This document shows positions 33,068-45,800 of a stretch of 64,000 nucleotides of DNA, piece by piece. The position numbers and the translations under genes are program-made. This DNA comes from Prinsepia uniflora. Its lineage: Eukaryota > Streptophyta > Magnoliopsida > Rosales > Rosaceae. Numbering within the stretch: the first letter of the stretch is position 1; every line of letters starts with the position of its first letter. The notes beneath the pieces were generated by a model that worked only from the letters and a program-made list of their open reading frames with translations, was not told the origin of the DNA and ran no database searches. The DNA lies in NCBI GenBank assembly GCA_032719365.1, contig CM064861.1, forward strand, positions 76,132,863-76,196,862, given 5' to 3'.

Positions 33068-35890
33068 TGTAACGACCCGTCCCGAATTTACGGGATTAAT
33101 TAAGGACTAATTGATGATTATCGAGACTAATTGAGGATTGGTCGAGAATTGTTCGGACGGTCGGCGTAAATTGACGATTTTGCCCCTAGGAAAGGAAAAA
33201 AAAAATTAACTTTTAATCCGGGAGGTCAAATGCATGAGGTCGAAGACCGTTATGAAGATCGGGATGTCACGAGTCCGTAGACAAGCGGCACGTCGAAATC
33301 GAATATCGTACGGGAAAGTTACTGGTCACAGACATTTTTGTGGTACTATTGCATTATTTACGAGACAATTGGCTTTTTGTCTTGAGTGGGACCCAAATAT
33401 TTGTTCACGGCCAATGGATGGGTGAGAAGTGTCACTCATCCATTCCCCAACCCTTTCATACATGCACTCACCCCCTTTCTCTGTTTCATTCCATTAACCT
33501 GAAACCCCTAATGCCCAAACCACCCCCAAGCTCCCCATATCTTCATCCTCTACAAGTTGAGTGAAAGGGAGAGTGAGAGAGGACGTCGAGACGAGCACGG
33601 TGGCTGGAAACCCGTAGGTAAGTATTTTTGGGTTCAAATTCGAGTTTCAGTTTTAAGTGTCTTTTGGGACATTTTATTGATTGGGAAATGTTCCTAGGTC
33701 TAGTACAAACTCATGGATGTGAATTTCAAGGATAAAGGAGGCCAGGATCGACCGAAAACAGAGATGGAGGTTCACCGTCACTGTTCAACGTTCAAAAGGT
33801 AATTCCTAGCCCGTGTTTCGTGATTTTGAGTCCTTAGAGAGGTTTCTGGGAGTAGGACGAAGGGATTGGTCGAAGAACGGAGTGAAACGATGGTCGGAGG
33901 AGGAAGAACATGTCGGGTCGAGTCGCAAGTCTGCGTGACCCGATTGCAGAGGTCTGGGTCGACCCAGATGAGGGTTGAAGATGATGATGATGTCATCAGG
34001 TGACATCATCATCTGACAGGTGTCAGAGGTGGACCAATCAGGAACGGCCACGTGGCAGTTATCAGTGCTTAGTCAGCATTGGCATGTTAGACCACGTGGA
34101 CCAATCTGGTGGTGCCACGTGGCAGGTCGTCAGAGGTGTCAGGGGACACGTGGCTGATATGTGGGCCAATCAAGTGCTAACACGTCGCACTATCAGATTT
34201 GACAGGTGTCAGACCTATCAGGATGATGTTATGCTGACGTCAGCGTTGACCGTTAACCGTTGAGTTGATTTTGTTGGCATCAACATTGACTTTTTAACCA
34301 GAAAGTCATGGACATGAATTTTGAGGTGTGACTAGGATCATATTAAAATTTTCGACGATCTAGATTCAATGATGATAGTTTCGGGTCGATCGAAGATCGT
34401 TAGATTGGTCAAATTGAGTCTTTTAGCCTAGGGAAGCGTATCCGGGACACGTTGACTTTCCCGGGAGTCTTGGGGGTTTATACTTAGGACTTGTATAGAT
34501 GTTTAGTGACCTTTGAGTGTGATTTGGATAGGTCTGGATGACCCGAAGAGATTGGATTAGCCCGGAGAGGCTTACGGTACGAATTTCAAGGCGCAACAAG
34601 GACAGTCTGTGAATGCACATTTCTTTCTAAATATGATGCTTGCATAACTATTTTATATGTTTTAAATAGATGATTTGAAATACCTTGAGTGCATATGTTT
34701 GTGGTGTTTTGGTAATTTCGTATAAATGTGGTATTGCGCATATTTCGAGGATTTATGGGTTGTGTTATACTTTGGGCTTAGGCCATATTTTATATGTGCT
34801 TGTGGTTTCAAATGATTTGGCCAAAAAAAGGATTTCAGATTTGGAAATATGGAATCGGGCTTGAGTCCCATTTGGCTTATGAACTATCAGACTTGAAGTC
34901 CATTTGATTTAATGAGATATCGGGCTGGAGGCCCATTCGATTTATACTATCGGGCATAAGACCCAATTGATTATGATATTGGGCATGAGTCCCAGTTTTG
35001 GTTTGTGAAATGGAATTTTGTGCTGAGGCCCCTGAGTTTGGGAAATTGGATTTGTGGAAATGGTTTATGAAAATTATACCTCAGGCTGAGACCCTGTTGA
35101 AATGGATTTGTTTTGGTTTTAAAAATACCATCCTTATGAGTGGATTTTCTCTCCAGGTGTCAGGGACACTAGAGTAGTCACAGACATCGCTTGAGAGGGG
35201 CCGCTCTACCTGAAAGACTGTAGAGAGGTTCAAGATCAGGATTGCTAGAGGTTAAAACCTATGCCCCCACCCCCTCCCCAAGGAGGGTCATAGACCTGGA
35301 TGGACCTTGGGGAGACTCGGACTTGAGACCGAGGGGCACGCATAACCTTAGACTGTGACATTATGACATCTGGGATGCCAAGGATTGGTAAACTGTATTT
35401 CAATAAACTGGTTATTTAGTATTAATGGATTTGGGCTTTGACGCATACACTTGGATTTGGGAAGTGACCCACATACTTTAGTTTTACGGTTTTGGATTAA
35501 AGCCCTAATGATTTGAGGAAGGAAATGACTTTGATTGATAAACAGTTTGATTAACTTTGATTTGATTTGAGGAATGATTAAGTTAATTGGTTTTTGAATG
35601 CATGCATGCTTTTTGAGTGAAGGGTATAAATATTTTTTTTGAAATGTGTTTTATTTAACTATTTATTTTCATCCACTCATAGTTTTTAATGATTTTTAAT
35701 ACCCTTCAGGTTGATTGCGGATGCAGACTGTGACAGAGACCGAGACATCACATTTCTCCACTGATCCTGACGCGCTCTAGAAGCCCCGAAAGGGTCAAGG
35801 TCTGGGTTATCCCTTGTCTGGGATGTGGTGTCAGACGAGAGCATGGCACATTCTGTGTTAATCCCAGGGGGATTGGGATGGGTCGTGTCA
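33068..35890 (+). mobile_element. Solo family A LTR with perfect tctcc duplication
   Basis: TGTAACGACCCGTCCC to GGGATGGGTCGTGTCA, flanked by tctcc (33063-33067 and 35891-35895). The ends are inverted repeats of about 30 bp (start ...CGGGATTAA, end complement ...TGGGATTAA). Degenerate inverted motifs lie at about 34607 and 35671. A phrase array (cgggc..gcccatt-type) lies at 34855-35060. No coding sequence. Confidence 0.85.
34034..34170. promoter_or_regulatory. G-box and CCAAT-box array in an LTR
   Basis: Four exact CACGTG palindromes (34049, 34093, 34116, 34147) interleave with three CCAAT boxes (34034, 34101, 34166). A GCTGACGTCAGC palindrome follows near 34230. CACGTG is bound by plant bZIP/bHLH factors and CCAAT by NF-Y. 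The role is inference. Confidence 0.5.
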
Positions 35891-36530
35891 TCTCCGCTCC
35901 TTTTCCTCCCCGAAAGGTTGTATGACCTCCAGAAGCAACATGGAACGTCATTTTTTAAGATTCTTAGTCTATGATTGAGAATTGGAAAATGGAACCTCAC
36001 GGGTTTCCTTGCAAACCTTATTGTTTTTCTCCTCCTTCCCTTCCCTAATTCTTACCGGTCTCTTGGATTTCCTTCCCTCACCCTTTCTTCCTTATTTGAT
36101 TCGCTAAATTCTCACATTTTTATTGTTTAGGGTGATTGCCCATCATTCGGCCTATCCTTGCCAAATTTTGAAACTCACACAACACAACATATATATATAT
36201 ATACATGCATAAGTAGGTGTAAAAGGGAGGGAAAATATTTCAAGAGTTTTCTAGATTTTTCTTCACATTTTTTGCATGTTAAAATATGAAATTACCAAAA
36301 TACCCTTTGGTACAAAATTACCATTTTTCCCTTAATCTACTTTGACTTGAATCGAATCCTTTCCAAGTCCAATTTTTTCATGTTGTCTGTGGTCTCAAGG
36401 ATCCGAGACCTTCGCAATAATCAATCTGAATTTCACGATCGAGGTCCTTATCAAAAAGTCAACAATTTGACTATATAGGGGCAAAATTGTCATTTCAACT
36501 TTTCTTGATTTTCCGGGGTGCTACAATTAC

Positions 36531-39179
36531 TACAAGAGGGGTTAAACTGAAATACACTTTGAATTAGAGAAAATAATGTTTAGTTGTATAGGACCCTTGC
36601 AAGACAAGGAAACCAGGGTTGGAAGTAGTTCTTGCCATATATTTATTCCTTCTTTTCTAACTATGAGTAACAGATGGAAGCAAATGAGCATTACACCGGA
36701 AATATGATCATTAGTTGTTTGAGAAAAGTAAAAAATGCACATAAACTTCAGCAACAAGTGCAGCTATCTGACTTTTCAAAGTCCACTACTCAGTAGGCTT
36801 TGCAATACCAGACATCAAATCCAATACTTCAGTTAAAGAGAGGAAAGAGGAAAAAATGAATGAGACTACAACCCCATCGGATAATGAGTATATCCTAAGT
36901 GCACTACTATATGTAATATGATCTCAAGTGATGACATCTTCACCAATACAAAGAACAAGCAACATACCCATTGGTATCATGTGCACCCAAAAACTCACTT
37001 TCTTAGCTGAAAACGGTAAACAAGTGCAAGTTCCATAAATCAGAGAAGGATGAAATTGACCTTTCGTGTATGATTTATGAAAATTCTATGAAGGAGCCAT
37101 TGAAAGTGCCTGAAATGCAACTTGCAATCCTCATAACACATACTAGATAGTAGTTCAATCTGACAGATAAATAAAGGAAAAACAAGAGAGAAAAATAAAG
37201 CTTCATAAATAGCAAGTTTACTAACTTGTGAAATAATTTGCTTATAAAACACATTAGCCTAATAATTGCACGCTTAAAGCCCCCATATTGTGGCTCCTCA
37301 ATTCTCAATGGGGAGTTTGGGGCCAAATATAATGAGCACAACTTAGACCAAAACAAATTGTCCAAACTTACCAGCAAACCATCATACATTGAGTCTTCAA
37401 TGAACCAATTCCAAAATCTTTACCCATATGAAAGTCACCAACACAAACACACAAATACATGATTCCCAGAAAACAAATTCATTGCTAATGACTTTATTTC
37501 AGGATGATCCATTCCCATTGACAATTAAATCATGAAACGAAATTTGAATAACAACCGAAAAATATCCAAGTCATCAAGTTCAATTAACACACAAAATAGA
37601 TAGAAAATGAAGCACCTTCAAATAAATCAATGCAAATGCATAGCTGGAAAATGTACCAGTGGCTTAGCCGGGATTTCCATATGAGCTGAGCCTGGAGTCA
37701 CAGCTGCAGCAGCCCTCCATAGCTTTGGCGCGAAATGACATAGAAACCGTTTATGAGATTCACGTTATATTGTGAACCCATCCACATGAGCTGAGTGACA
37801 GCTCTGCTCCATCTCGGCAACATTACTTGTTCTCTATTGAAAATGAGTAGAATGTCAAACTCAAAAGTAACTTGAACCAAATGACACAAAAACCCAGAGT
37901 CATGCCTTTGCTTAGTTTGAAATTTTTTTCTTGACAACCATAGAAGGAAAATACAAAATAGGTAAGGAAGAGACAAGTGTGAGCCTACACTCTATATCAC
38001 GAGATAAAACATATAGAAAAAAAACAAGAACATAAACAAATAGAAGAAAACGAATTTACTAAGAAAATCTTTTTCCAAATCCACTATCTGTTGGCTTCCA
38101 GACAATGTAGAGGTTCAAGGATTCAATGAAATGTCATATGCAGAAATATAAAGTATGCCCATTTAATTCCTGAACCGCAAATATACTGTCATCAAATTTT
38201 ACTCGATAAACAGTGTAGAATCAAGTATGAAAGCATACAAACAAACGAAAAAAGTGAAATCAAACTTGAACTCTTACTCTAAATTTGTCTGCGTTTCTTT
38301 GATTTATCCGTGGTAGACTTCTCTAATGATTTGGAGTAAGGGATATCCTCATAAATCCTAAGCAAGTATCCTAAGATGAAAAAGATAAGTCACATATCGT
38401 AGAGAAGAAGTAGCCAATTAAATTGAATTAAACCCTAAATCACAATCTAAATGAATACCTAAATCATCACAAATGATTTATGGAGACGAGGGTATGCAGT
38501 TAACAAGAGATACTTACTTATTACAAAAGAACATCGAGCACGAGCAAAAAAAGTAGTGAAGTGATCGACTGAAAAGGATGAGCAAGTCCATTTTCTTTAG
38601 ATTGTGAGAGATATGAGTGTTACTCCCTTTTTTTCATTTCAAACCTTTTCTCGTATATAATCTACATGTTTCACCTTTTTCCTTCAAAGGCTGAGTGTGA
38701 GACGAGAGTGAGAGATGCATGAGGCTGAGTGAGAAATGACAGAAGTTGAGGCTGAGAACCTTCATGAAGAGGCTGAGGCGAACATGGGAAGGTAGCTGAT
38801 CGAGAACCTAGTGAGGCTGAAAGTGGTAAGCGAGAACCCTAAGAAGTTGAGAGTGGCTCAGCCTGAGCGAGAACCCAGAGGACCCAGAGAGCGCCCGATT
38901 TTTCATCATTGCTGTAAGAACACTTGGATTCAAAACAGAAGACGCAACTTTGAAATTTGGGTTTCTCCCCTCCCACATTTAGAAAGGAAAATGTGGCGTT
39001 GCAATTTAGGTTTCCCCATCCCACTAATGTCAATTTTTTCTTTTTTTCTCACTTTTCATAGGCGCGCGTTTTGTTTTTCATTCTCAACGTTTAGGACTTT
39101 TTTTTTTATTTCACCTTTCATTGTACTTGTGCAAAAGTGCTATTATTTAATGGTATAAATAAGACAATTTCTTGTAGTG
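36531..39179. other. Right part of the CACTA, possibly with captured gene pieces
   Basis: No transposase is recognised. On the minus strand several open stretches separated by AT-rich spacers give an exon-intron look: 37976-37698 (about 92 codons), 37389-37075 (about 104 codons) and a short Lys/Arg-rich stretch near 38340-38285. I could not match any of them to a known family. The 38690-38900 region has repeated 'gaggctga' words. This may be host gene sequence captured by the transposon, but it may also be plain non-coding interior. Confidence 0.35.
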
Positions 39180-42100
39180 CAACACAGCCCCATCCATAGC
39201 CAAATAGCGATGATGAGGGTAAAGGGTCTCAGTGGGACCATACTATGGATTGCTTTGGCTATGCATTGAATGCCATTTTTCAGAAGAGGGGGGCAATCGA
39301 GGCCTTGATATTGAGACGACCCCGAGGTGGGAGCCGAAGAGTTTACTGGCACTGTGGATCCATGGGTACTTGAGACGTGGATTGCACGTTTCGATCGGAT
39401 TTTTTGATTGATACATTGCCTTCCGGAGTTCAGTGTTGAGATAGCCACCTTCTTTTTGAGTGCCTATGCTGAGAGGTGGTCGCAGACCATATTGTTCACT
39501 GGAATGGATAAGGCTACTGTGACTTGGGAGTTGTTTAAGGACCGCTTTATGTAGTAGTTTCACACTCAGTCCTACTATGATGCGAGTAAGACAGAGTTCC
39601 TGCGATTGGAGTATGGGGGATATGACAGTTTCTCAATACGAGCAGAGGTTTGAGGCTCGATCACTATATGCTCATGAGTTGGTGAAAATCGAGGCAGGCA
39701 GGCAGGCTCCGTCGATTCATGACAGGTCTCACGAGCGAGATTTGTGTTGCTGTATTATCTGGGGCCTATACCCCTTCAGGCCTTGTGTCAGGACCCACCC
39801 CGGTTTCACCCCGAAACCCGAGGTAAATCCTGCTCCCGTCTGACACCCCGACACAACACTAACGTAAACTACTAAACTACCCCGTCAGACGTAGGAGAAA
39901 CGATACAAAACTTTCCAAAGTTAAAAGGTTTACAGAGCATAGTACTAAATACAAAAGAAAGAAAACCGATAAACTAAATACACGCACACGAAAAAAAATT
40001 AAAACACTTCGGGATCGCTCTCGTAACTTCTATGCCTCCGACGCTACCTCGACGTCAAAACCCCACTCTAGCTCCACGACCTGGAGGGCAATTTAAAAAC
40101 AGAAGGTGTGAGTGGACCAGAATAAAAGAAAAGTTTTCAAAACCATTTTATAAGAAAACCGAGTTTAGCCCTCCGTTTTGAAATCACATGCATAACCCAG
40201 TTACCAACACAGTTATAAATCACATAAACCTCATCATAAAAACATTTACAGAAACACTATAAAAAAACAGTTATAGAAAACATATCATCAGCGTCATAAA
40301 ACATAAATACCGAGTCGTCATTCTCCGATCAAACCTGCTGGATCTATCCGAGTCTTTAAACTCCCGAGTCTTTAAACTCAATCCAGGCCTCAATAATATC
40401 CGAGTCTTTAAACTCCCGAGTCTTTAAACTCAACAGGCCTACGGGGGAAATATCAATATATCCGAGTCTTTAAACTCCCGAGTATTTAAACTCAATTCGG
40501 GTCTTTAAACCCAATCCGGGCCCGTCCCCCGTCAAATCAATATCCGGGTCTTTAAACCAAATAACCAGATCCAGCAAATCCAATCCAAAACCGTTTGAAA
40601 ACCATTTCTCAATCCACATCCAGACCCGAATCTGAAATCACTGGTCTGATGCCCTTCCGGCGTCCACATCCAGACCCGAATCTGAAATCACTGGTCTGAT
40701 GCCCTTCCGGCGTCCAGAACCGTCATTCCGAACCCAAATCCGGAATTCCACTTTTCAACCTTAAAATCAAATCCCGTTACCGAAATCCGATTTCCAAAAT
40801 CGAAAACCCTTTAATCACTAAATCATGTTTCAAAATACCTTTATGAACATTTAAACCACTTATCCATTGAAATCCCAAATCCATAGCATCATATTCAGCA
40901 ATCACATTTTTCTCGTAAAACGTGCTGAAAACCGAACTTCCTCGAAAAACGTGCAATTATGTAAAATCAACAAAGCATATTCGCTAAACATAGACTCGTG
41001 ATTAAAACCATAAAACAATCATAGAAAAATAGTTATGCATGCTCGAGTTTAGAGAAGGGGTCCACTCACAGTACCGAGCCCTTAATCGCGTCCCGTACGT
41101 CTCGTACGTTCCTCAGCTTCCTCGGGAAATCCCGATCCTGTCAAAAATCACCCAAGAACGTTGCTAACACGTCTACGAAGGTCCACCTAATTTTCCCCAA
41201 AAATCCCTGGGTCCTAATCGTAACAAACCGGAACCCTAAACCTTCAACCTCGTCGAACTACTTTGAATCGACGTCCGATTAACCCGAAACTAATTCCATT
41301 AGATTCGTCACAACACCTAGACCAAAAACCATGTTGACTATTTTCCCAACCGCCGCCGCACGCGCCCCCACGTGCCGCCTAAAGTGGTTGCGCGTGGCCC
41401 TCACGCGCCTGCTACAGTGTCACCAGCAACCTCTGGTCGACCTGGTTCGAACCAGTCTCTGTAACTCGAACCGGCGTGACTGGTTCACCGCCGTGCCTGC
41501 ACCGTTTTCCTCCCTTTCTTCACCATCTTCATCGTCCAAACCTAAGCTACCCATTCCCCTCACTCAAACACCTCGACACAGCCTCTAAGTCCTCAACTCA
41601 AACTAGAACAAAAACCCAAACCAGTCCCCTGTTCTTCCTCCCGGCCAACCAGGTCTTCCCCCGTAACGGTGGCAACACCAGTCGACTCCTAGGACCTTCC
41701 TGAGGCTCACACCACTCACCAAAACCGTCGACTCACGCCCTCACCAGAACACACCAACACCCACGGCCACCGTCCAATTCTCTCTCAATCTCCGCCTCTG
41801 TTTCTCTCTGGTTCGAACACACACACACAGTTACACACACACACGGCCCAAATAATTGGAACCCTGTTCCCTAGAACCCTCTAGCCCTCTTACATGTGTT
41901 ACAATCCTACCCATTCTCTCCCAAGTGGCTCAATCTCAGCCCTCCATTTGTCCCTCTCTGTTGCACAAATCCCAATGTGCAAAAGACCAAACTGCCCTTC
42001 TTTTAAACCAAAATTACCATTTTGCCACTACCTTTCTAGACCCGTAACACACACATCCTAACTCCGATGAATACGTGCCGCCTGTCATCGAACTCAGGAC

Positions 42101-42890
42101 GACGAGATCTACCTAATGGTCCTAGGTCAACGTGCCAAAACCCGATCGTAACAAAAGTCAACTTTTCCCCCTACTTTATCCAAATTACGGTCATGCCCTC
42201 AACCTTCCGAACATCATAACTTCCTCCTCGGATGTCGGAATCGGACGTACCACCTATCTACGGATTCGTGACGTCCCGAACTACGTCACAGTCCTCAGTC
42301 AAAGCCCATTTGACAGCCCGAACTAAAAGTCAACTATTTACCCGAACCAGGGGCAAAATCGTCATTCTATCATAACGACTCTATGTCACCAACTAACCAC
42401 CAATTCCGCTCACTAATCCTTCACTAATCACCGTCTTAACCTTAATTTCCGGGACGGGTCGTTACACCTTGTTAGATGTAGCTGCACAGGTTAAGCTGAG
42501 TTTGGCAGTATCACAGCAGCAGCATTAGTACGGAGGCTTGGTGTGACGCAACGCTTGGTAGTATGCTGAGTGCTCCACTCAGGGAGCATCAAAGAGGGCA
42601 AATCTAGCTTTAGTTCTTGAAGTGGAAACCGAGACAGTCTTAGTGATTTTGGAGCGGGACGGAAGGAGTCTCGAGGGGGGCGATCGAGGTATTAGTCATC
42701 CTCCCAGTCTAGTGGGACTTCTGGAAGACGTAGTGGGCAAGCTTCTCAAAGAAGCGGTGATGGGTGCTTTTATTATGGTGAGCTTGGAAATTTCACCGCC
42801 CGTACCAACCATTCTGCACGCAACATCCACCGATCAGTCCACCTCAGGATCCGGTCGACAAGTACCACATTCCTGGTAACTTGTCCAATC
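39180..42890 (+). pseudogene. Gag of the chromovirus, with stops and split by a solo LTR
   Basis: The gag ATG is at 23108 on the other side of the CACTA. From 39180 the frame gives a capsid (Retrotrans_gag) domain: 'GTVDPWVLETWIARFDRIF', 'FLSAYAERWSQT', 'ATVTWELFKDRF', 'SKTEFLRLE', then after a frame change 'GDMTVSQYEQRFEA' (39607-39650). Stops occur, for example, at 39249 and tandem TAGs near 39552. The solo LTR at 39786-42466 splits it; removing the LTR and one ccttg rejoins 'LRPYPLQALLDVAAQ'. A degenerate zinc knuckle CFYYGELGNF (near 42762) has lost its second Cys and its His. Function would have been particle assembly; it is dead. Confidence 0.8.
39786..42466 (-). mobile_element. Solo family A LTR with perfect ccttg duplication
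   Basis: It starts tgtcaggaccc and ends gggacgggtcgttaca, flanked by ccttg (39781-39785 and 42467-42471). It has GTGAGTGGAC (40108-40117) and GTCCACTCAC (41060-41069) with tatgcatgct near 41033. Tandem 'ccgagtctttaaactc' units lie at 40337-40560, and a roughly 51-bp direct duplication lies near 40616-40712 ('gatgcccttccggcgtcca' twice). CA repeats lie near 41817-41844. Confidence 0.85.
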
Positions 42891-45800
42891 AATCACTAAC
42901 TAGGGTTATCACAAACCCGGCTGCCCGCTGCAGCCCAACCATCCTAACCGATCCCTCGCTCTCGACTCTAAAGAGTCTTCATACTCCAATACTAGTACCA
43001 AACAACCAGTAACCACACTGTGAGGATCTCATCCTCTCGTAACTCTACGACTCTCAGCCGCTAGCCTCCACAAGATTTTGGGCATACTCCATGCTAACAC
43101 TGCACAAGCGCTACGTGCGCAATCGCATCCTATCACGTCACACCACAATGACTCTGAGCATCTCCTGTCAGTCGACATCCCTCCGGGATTTGACACACTG
43201 AAACATGGCATGAGAGGACAAATTGGGTCCAATGTTCCTATTCCCAACAATCTCACTCGGGTCAACCACGACCTCAGCTACTCTCTGTAGCACACTCTCC
43301 AATCCAATATGACACAACCGATAACGGTCTCGACTCTCGGGTCGTCACACAGTGTCTACTGATCCACGGAATCCTATCCACCAGTGACACTACGGCTCTA
43401 AGCTGTTAGATTCCTATGCGTATTAAGCACGCTCGGGATTCAACCTCTGGTAAAACACATCATCCTCTGTCAAACTGACTTCTAACGATCGCACCGCGTG
43501 TCAAACATATACGCACTAGGATCGATTCTACTGAATCCTGGTACTAATACCCTAACGATCAGGTTGATGACGGGCTGTTACGACTGCAGAGACATCACAT
43601 CCTCGACCTGCACGTACTCAAAGAGCAAGACCTGCTCTGATACCAACTTGTTAGGACCCGTCCCAAATCCCCCGTGATTAACATGGGACATGTCTGCTCC
43701 CGTCTGACACGATGTGTCAGACCAGAGATAATTCCATCTCTAGCCCTCACCGGGACTTCCAGAGTACGCCAGGATCGTAGGAGGAGGAATGTGATGTCTC
43801 GATCTCTGCTACAGCCGGCATCCGCGATCAACTTGAAGGGCATTCAAAACAATAAAAGTCGTGAGTGTACAAAATAATAATTTAATAAAACATTTCATAA
43901 AGATATCATTTATTCCCTTCACTAAAAACATATGCATGCATTCAAAAAACATTTATCAAAACGTTCATAAAACCATTTGAAAACATTCTCAAAACCTTTC
44001 AAGGGTTCATGCCCGGTCCCCATAAACCGTCATGAACCATAAAAACCTTTCAAGGGTTCATGCCAGTCCCCATAAACCGTCACGAACCATAAATCCATTT
44101 GGGTCTTGGCCCGAAATCCGTAAAGCAAGTACATGGGAACTCAGCCCAAAACCAGTTTCCATAGGGACTCAGCCCAAAACCATTCTCAGTGGAATACCAA
44201 AACATAGAATACGAGGTCTCCGGCCCAAATCAATTTCTAAAACATGGAACACGGGGTCTTCGCCCCCAAATCACTTTCCGTAAACCTCATACATATCGAC
44301 ATACGTATAACCCATCCGCGACACTTCCGAGAAGATGCCAGCTCGTGGCACACATCCCCTAGGGAACAGATCCCCGATATATGTCACGATTCATCTCTAT
44401 ACTAGTGTGCACACTACTCGGGGTCTCACTCCGAGTCTACCCCTAGGAATTCTCCGCCTGGGAGGCTCTATCTTTGGATCTAGTCTGAGCTCTATCTCCG
44501 GATCTAGTCTGAACATCTTTCTGAAATCTGGTTTGGGACCACATCATAACTTGCACTCCTGGTATGGGATCCCTATGGGGATACCCATTTTGGTCTGTGG
44601 ATCGTGACTCTCTAGGTCGACGTCTGGAAGAGACCAAACAAATCATATGGAGTGTTCATATACATTTCAAATACTTTATTTCTTTCTCAAAACATATTTC
44701 AACTAGGTCTCATACCCGATTCATCTCAATAAGATTCCTCGAATCCGATTAAAATCCATTTTCATAGACCTCGGCCTAAATCCACAGTTCAACAGGGTCT
44801 CATGCCCGAATTCTCATTTCATAAATTGAATTGGGACTCAAGCCCGATTTCACAATCAACTGTCCAAATCGTAATAGAAGGTTACTAACTACTTAAATAA
44901 CCCCTCACTAAAGCCCCGTAATTTTCCAGAATTTTAACTATTTTTAAAGTCGATCCTAAACCTTTAGACAGCCCGAACTATATTGAGACGATGTCTGATT
45001 GACACGAAACCAGTCCCAAAATGTTCGTTACATCAAATAGATAATTTGACATGTTGAAACCTTCCCCAGAAAGTGGGCCACGAGCCCACACACACCTGTA
45101 ACAACCTCTGCAAGTGGGAGACACGTGCCGCACTGTGGACTGTCTTCAACTCGGCGTGAACCCGGTCTGGCCGGTTCAGCCCTGTGCAGCTGGTCTTCCT
45201 GGATCGACGTGACCAGTCAGGCCTGGTTTCTCCCCCATTTTTCATCCAGTTCCTTCCAAATCAATCCTAAACTTCCTATTTCATCATTTCCCATCTATTC
45301 AAATCCCTAAACCTAAGGAAACCCCTTAAACCCGACCCGTTCATTCCTTCCTTTCATGGTTCGAAGTTTCCAAAATTTCCCCTAGTTAGCACCGACCCTC
45401 TCAGCCATAAAAAACGGTCCCTACTCACCCCTAACAACCTAATAATCCTTATCCAAACGTCCAAACCCGTTTAAAATGCCCAAATCGATTTATTGAATTC
45501 AAAGGGCAAAATCGATTCATACCTCTCTCCACCGTGCACGACGGCTCAGCCGATCCTGCCACCATCCTCATCATCTCAGCCTCCTCTCTAGCATTCCTTC
45601 ATGGTCCAAAACAGTAGGTGAGGATTGGGGAAGGTGGGTTTGAGTTTTGGAGTTGTTTGTACGTGGGTTTCGGGTTTGGTTTGGAAGAAACAAAGAAGAT
45701 GGTTGATGCATGTATGTGGGAAAGTGGACAATGGATGGGTGACACTTGTCACTCATCCATTTGGCCAGCAAAAATATCTGGGCCCCACACTAAAGACAAA

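Larger units (their letters stand above)
32232..36525 (-). mobile_element. Solo LTR with perfect attac duplication, itself interrupted
   Basis: Flanks are attac (32227-32231) and attac (36526-36530). In element orientation it begins TGTAGCACCCCGG and ends near 'gggttctatcc'; a 'ctaccagacaaggg' motif near 32297 recalls the family A 3' end. Excluding the nested LTR (33068-35895) it is about 1.47 kb. The 'ggggcaaaattgtcatttc' motif (36479-36497) is in the usual family A place about 30-130 nt from the LTR start. It carries no PBS, so it is a solo LTR of a related family. Confidence 0.7.
23120..39179. mobile_element. Probable CACTA (En/Spm) transposon with nested insertions
   Basis: The right end reads ...caatttcttgtagtg, whose complement CACTACAAGAAATTG is the classic plant CACTA terminus. 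The left end is placed at 'cactaggctagaaaac' (23120), a degenerate match. It is supported by the adjacent subterminal words of 'agcatttcttgaaaacgct' type (23225-23400) and by the reading frame: without the insert the chromovirus Gag start (ATG GGT CCA CGA) runs directly into CAA CAC AGC at 39180. Flanking triplets are cga and caa, a 2/3 match to a 3-bp duplication. After removing nested elements about 4 kb of CACTA sequence remains (23120-23480, 31163-32231, 36531-39179). No transposase motif is visible, so it is non-autonomous. Confidence 0.55.

Noticed and set aside
38811..39158. 115-codon plus-strand frame near the CACTA right end
   Set aside because: It runs into the T-rich terminus and TIR region, has no domain, and its composition looks like antisense of a leader.
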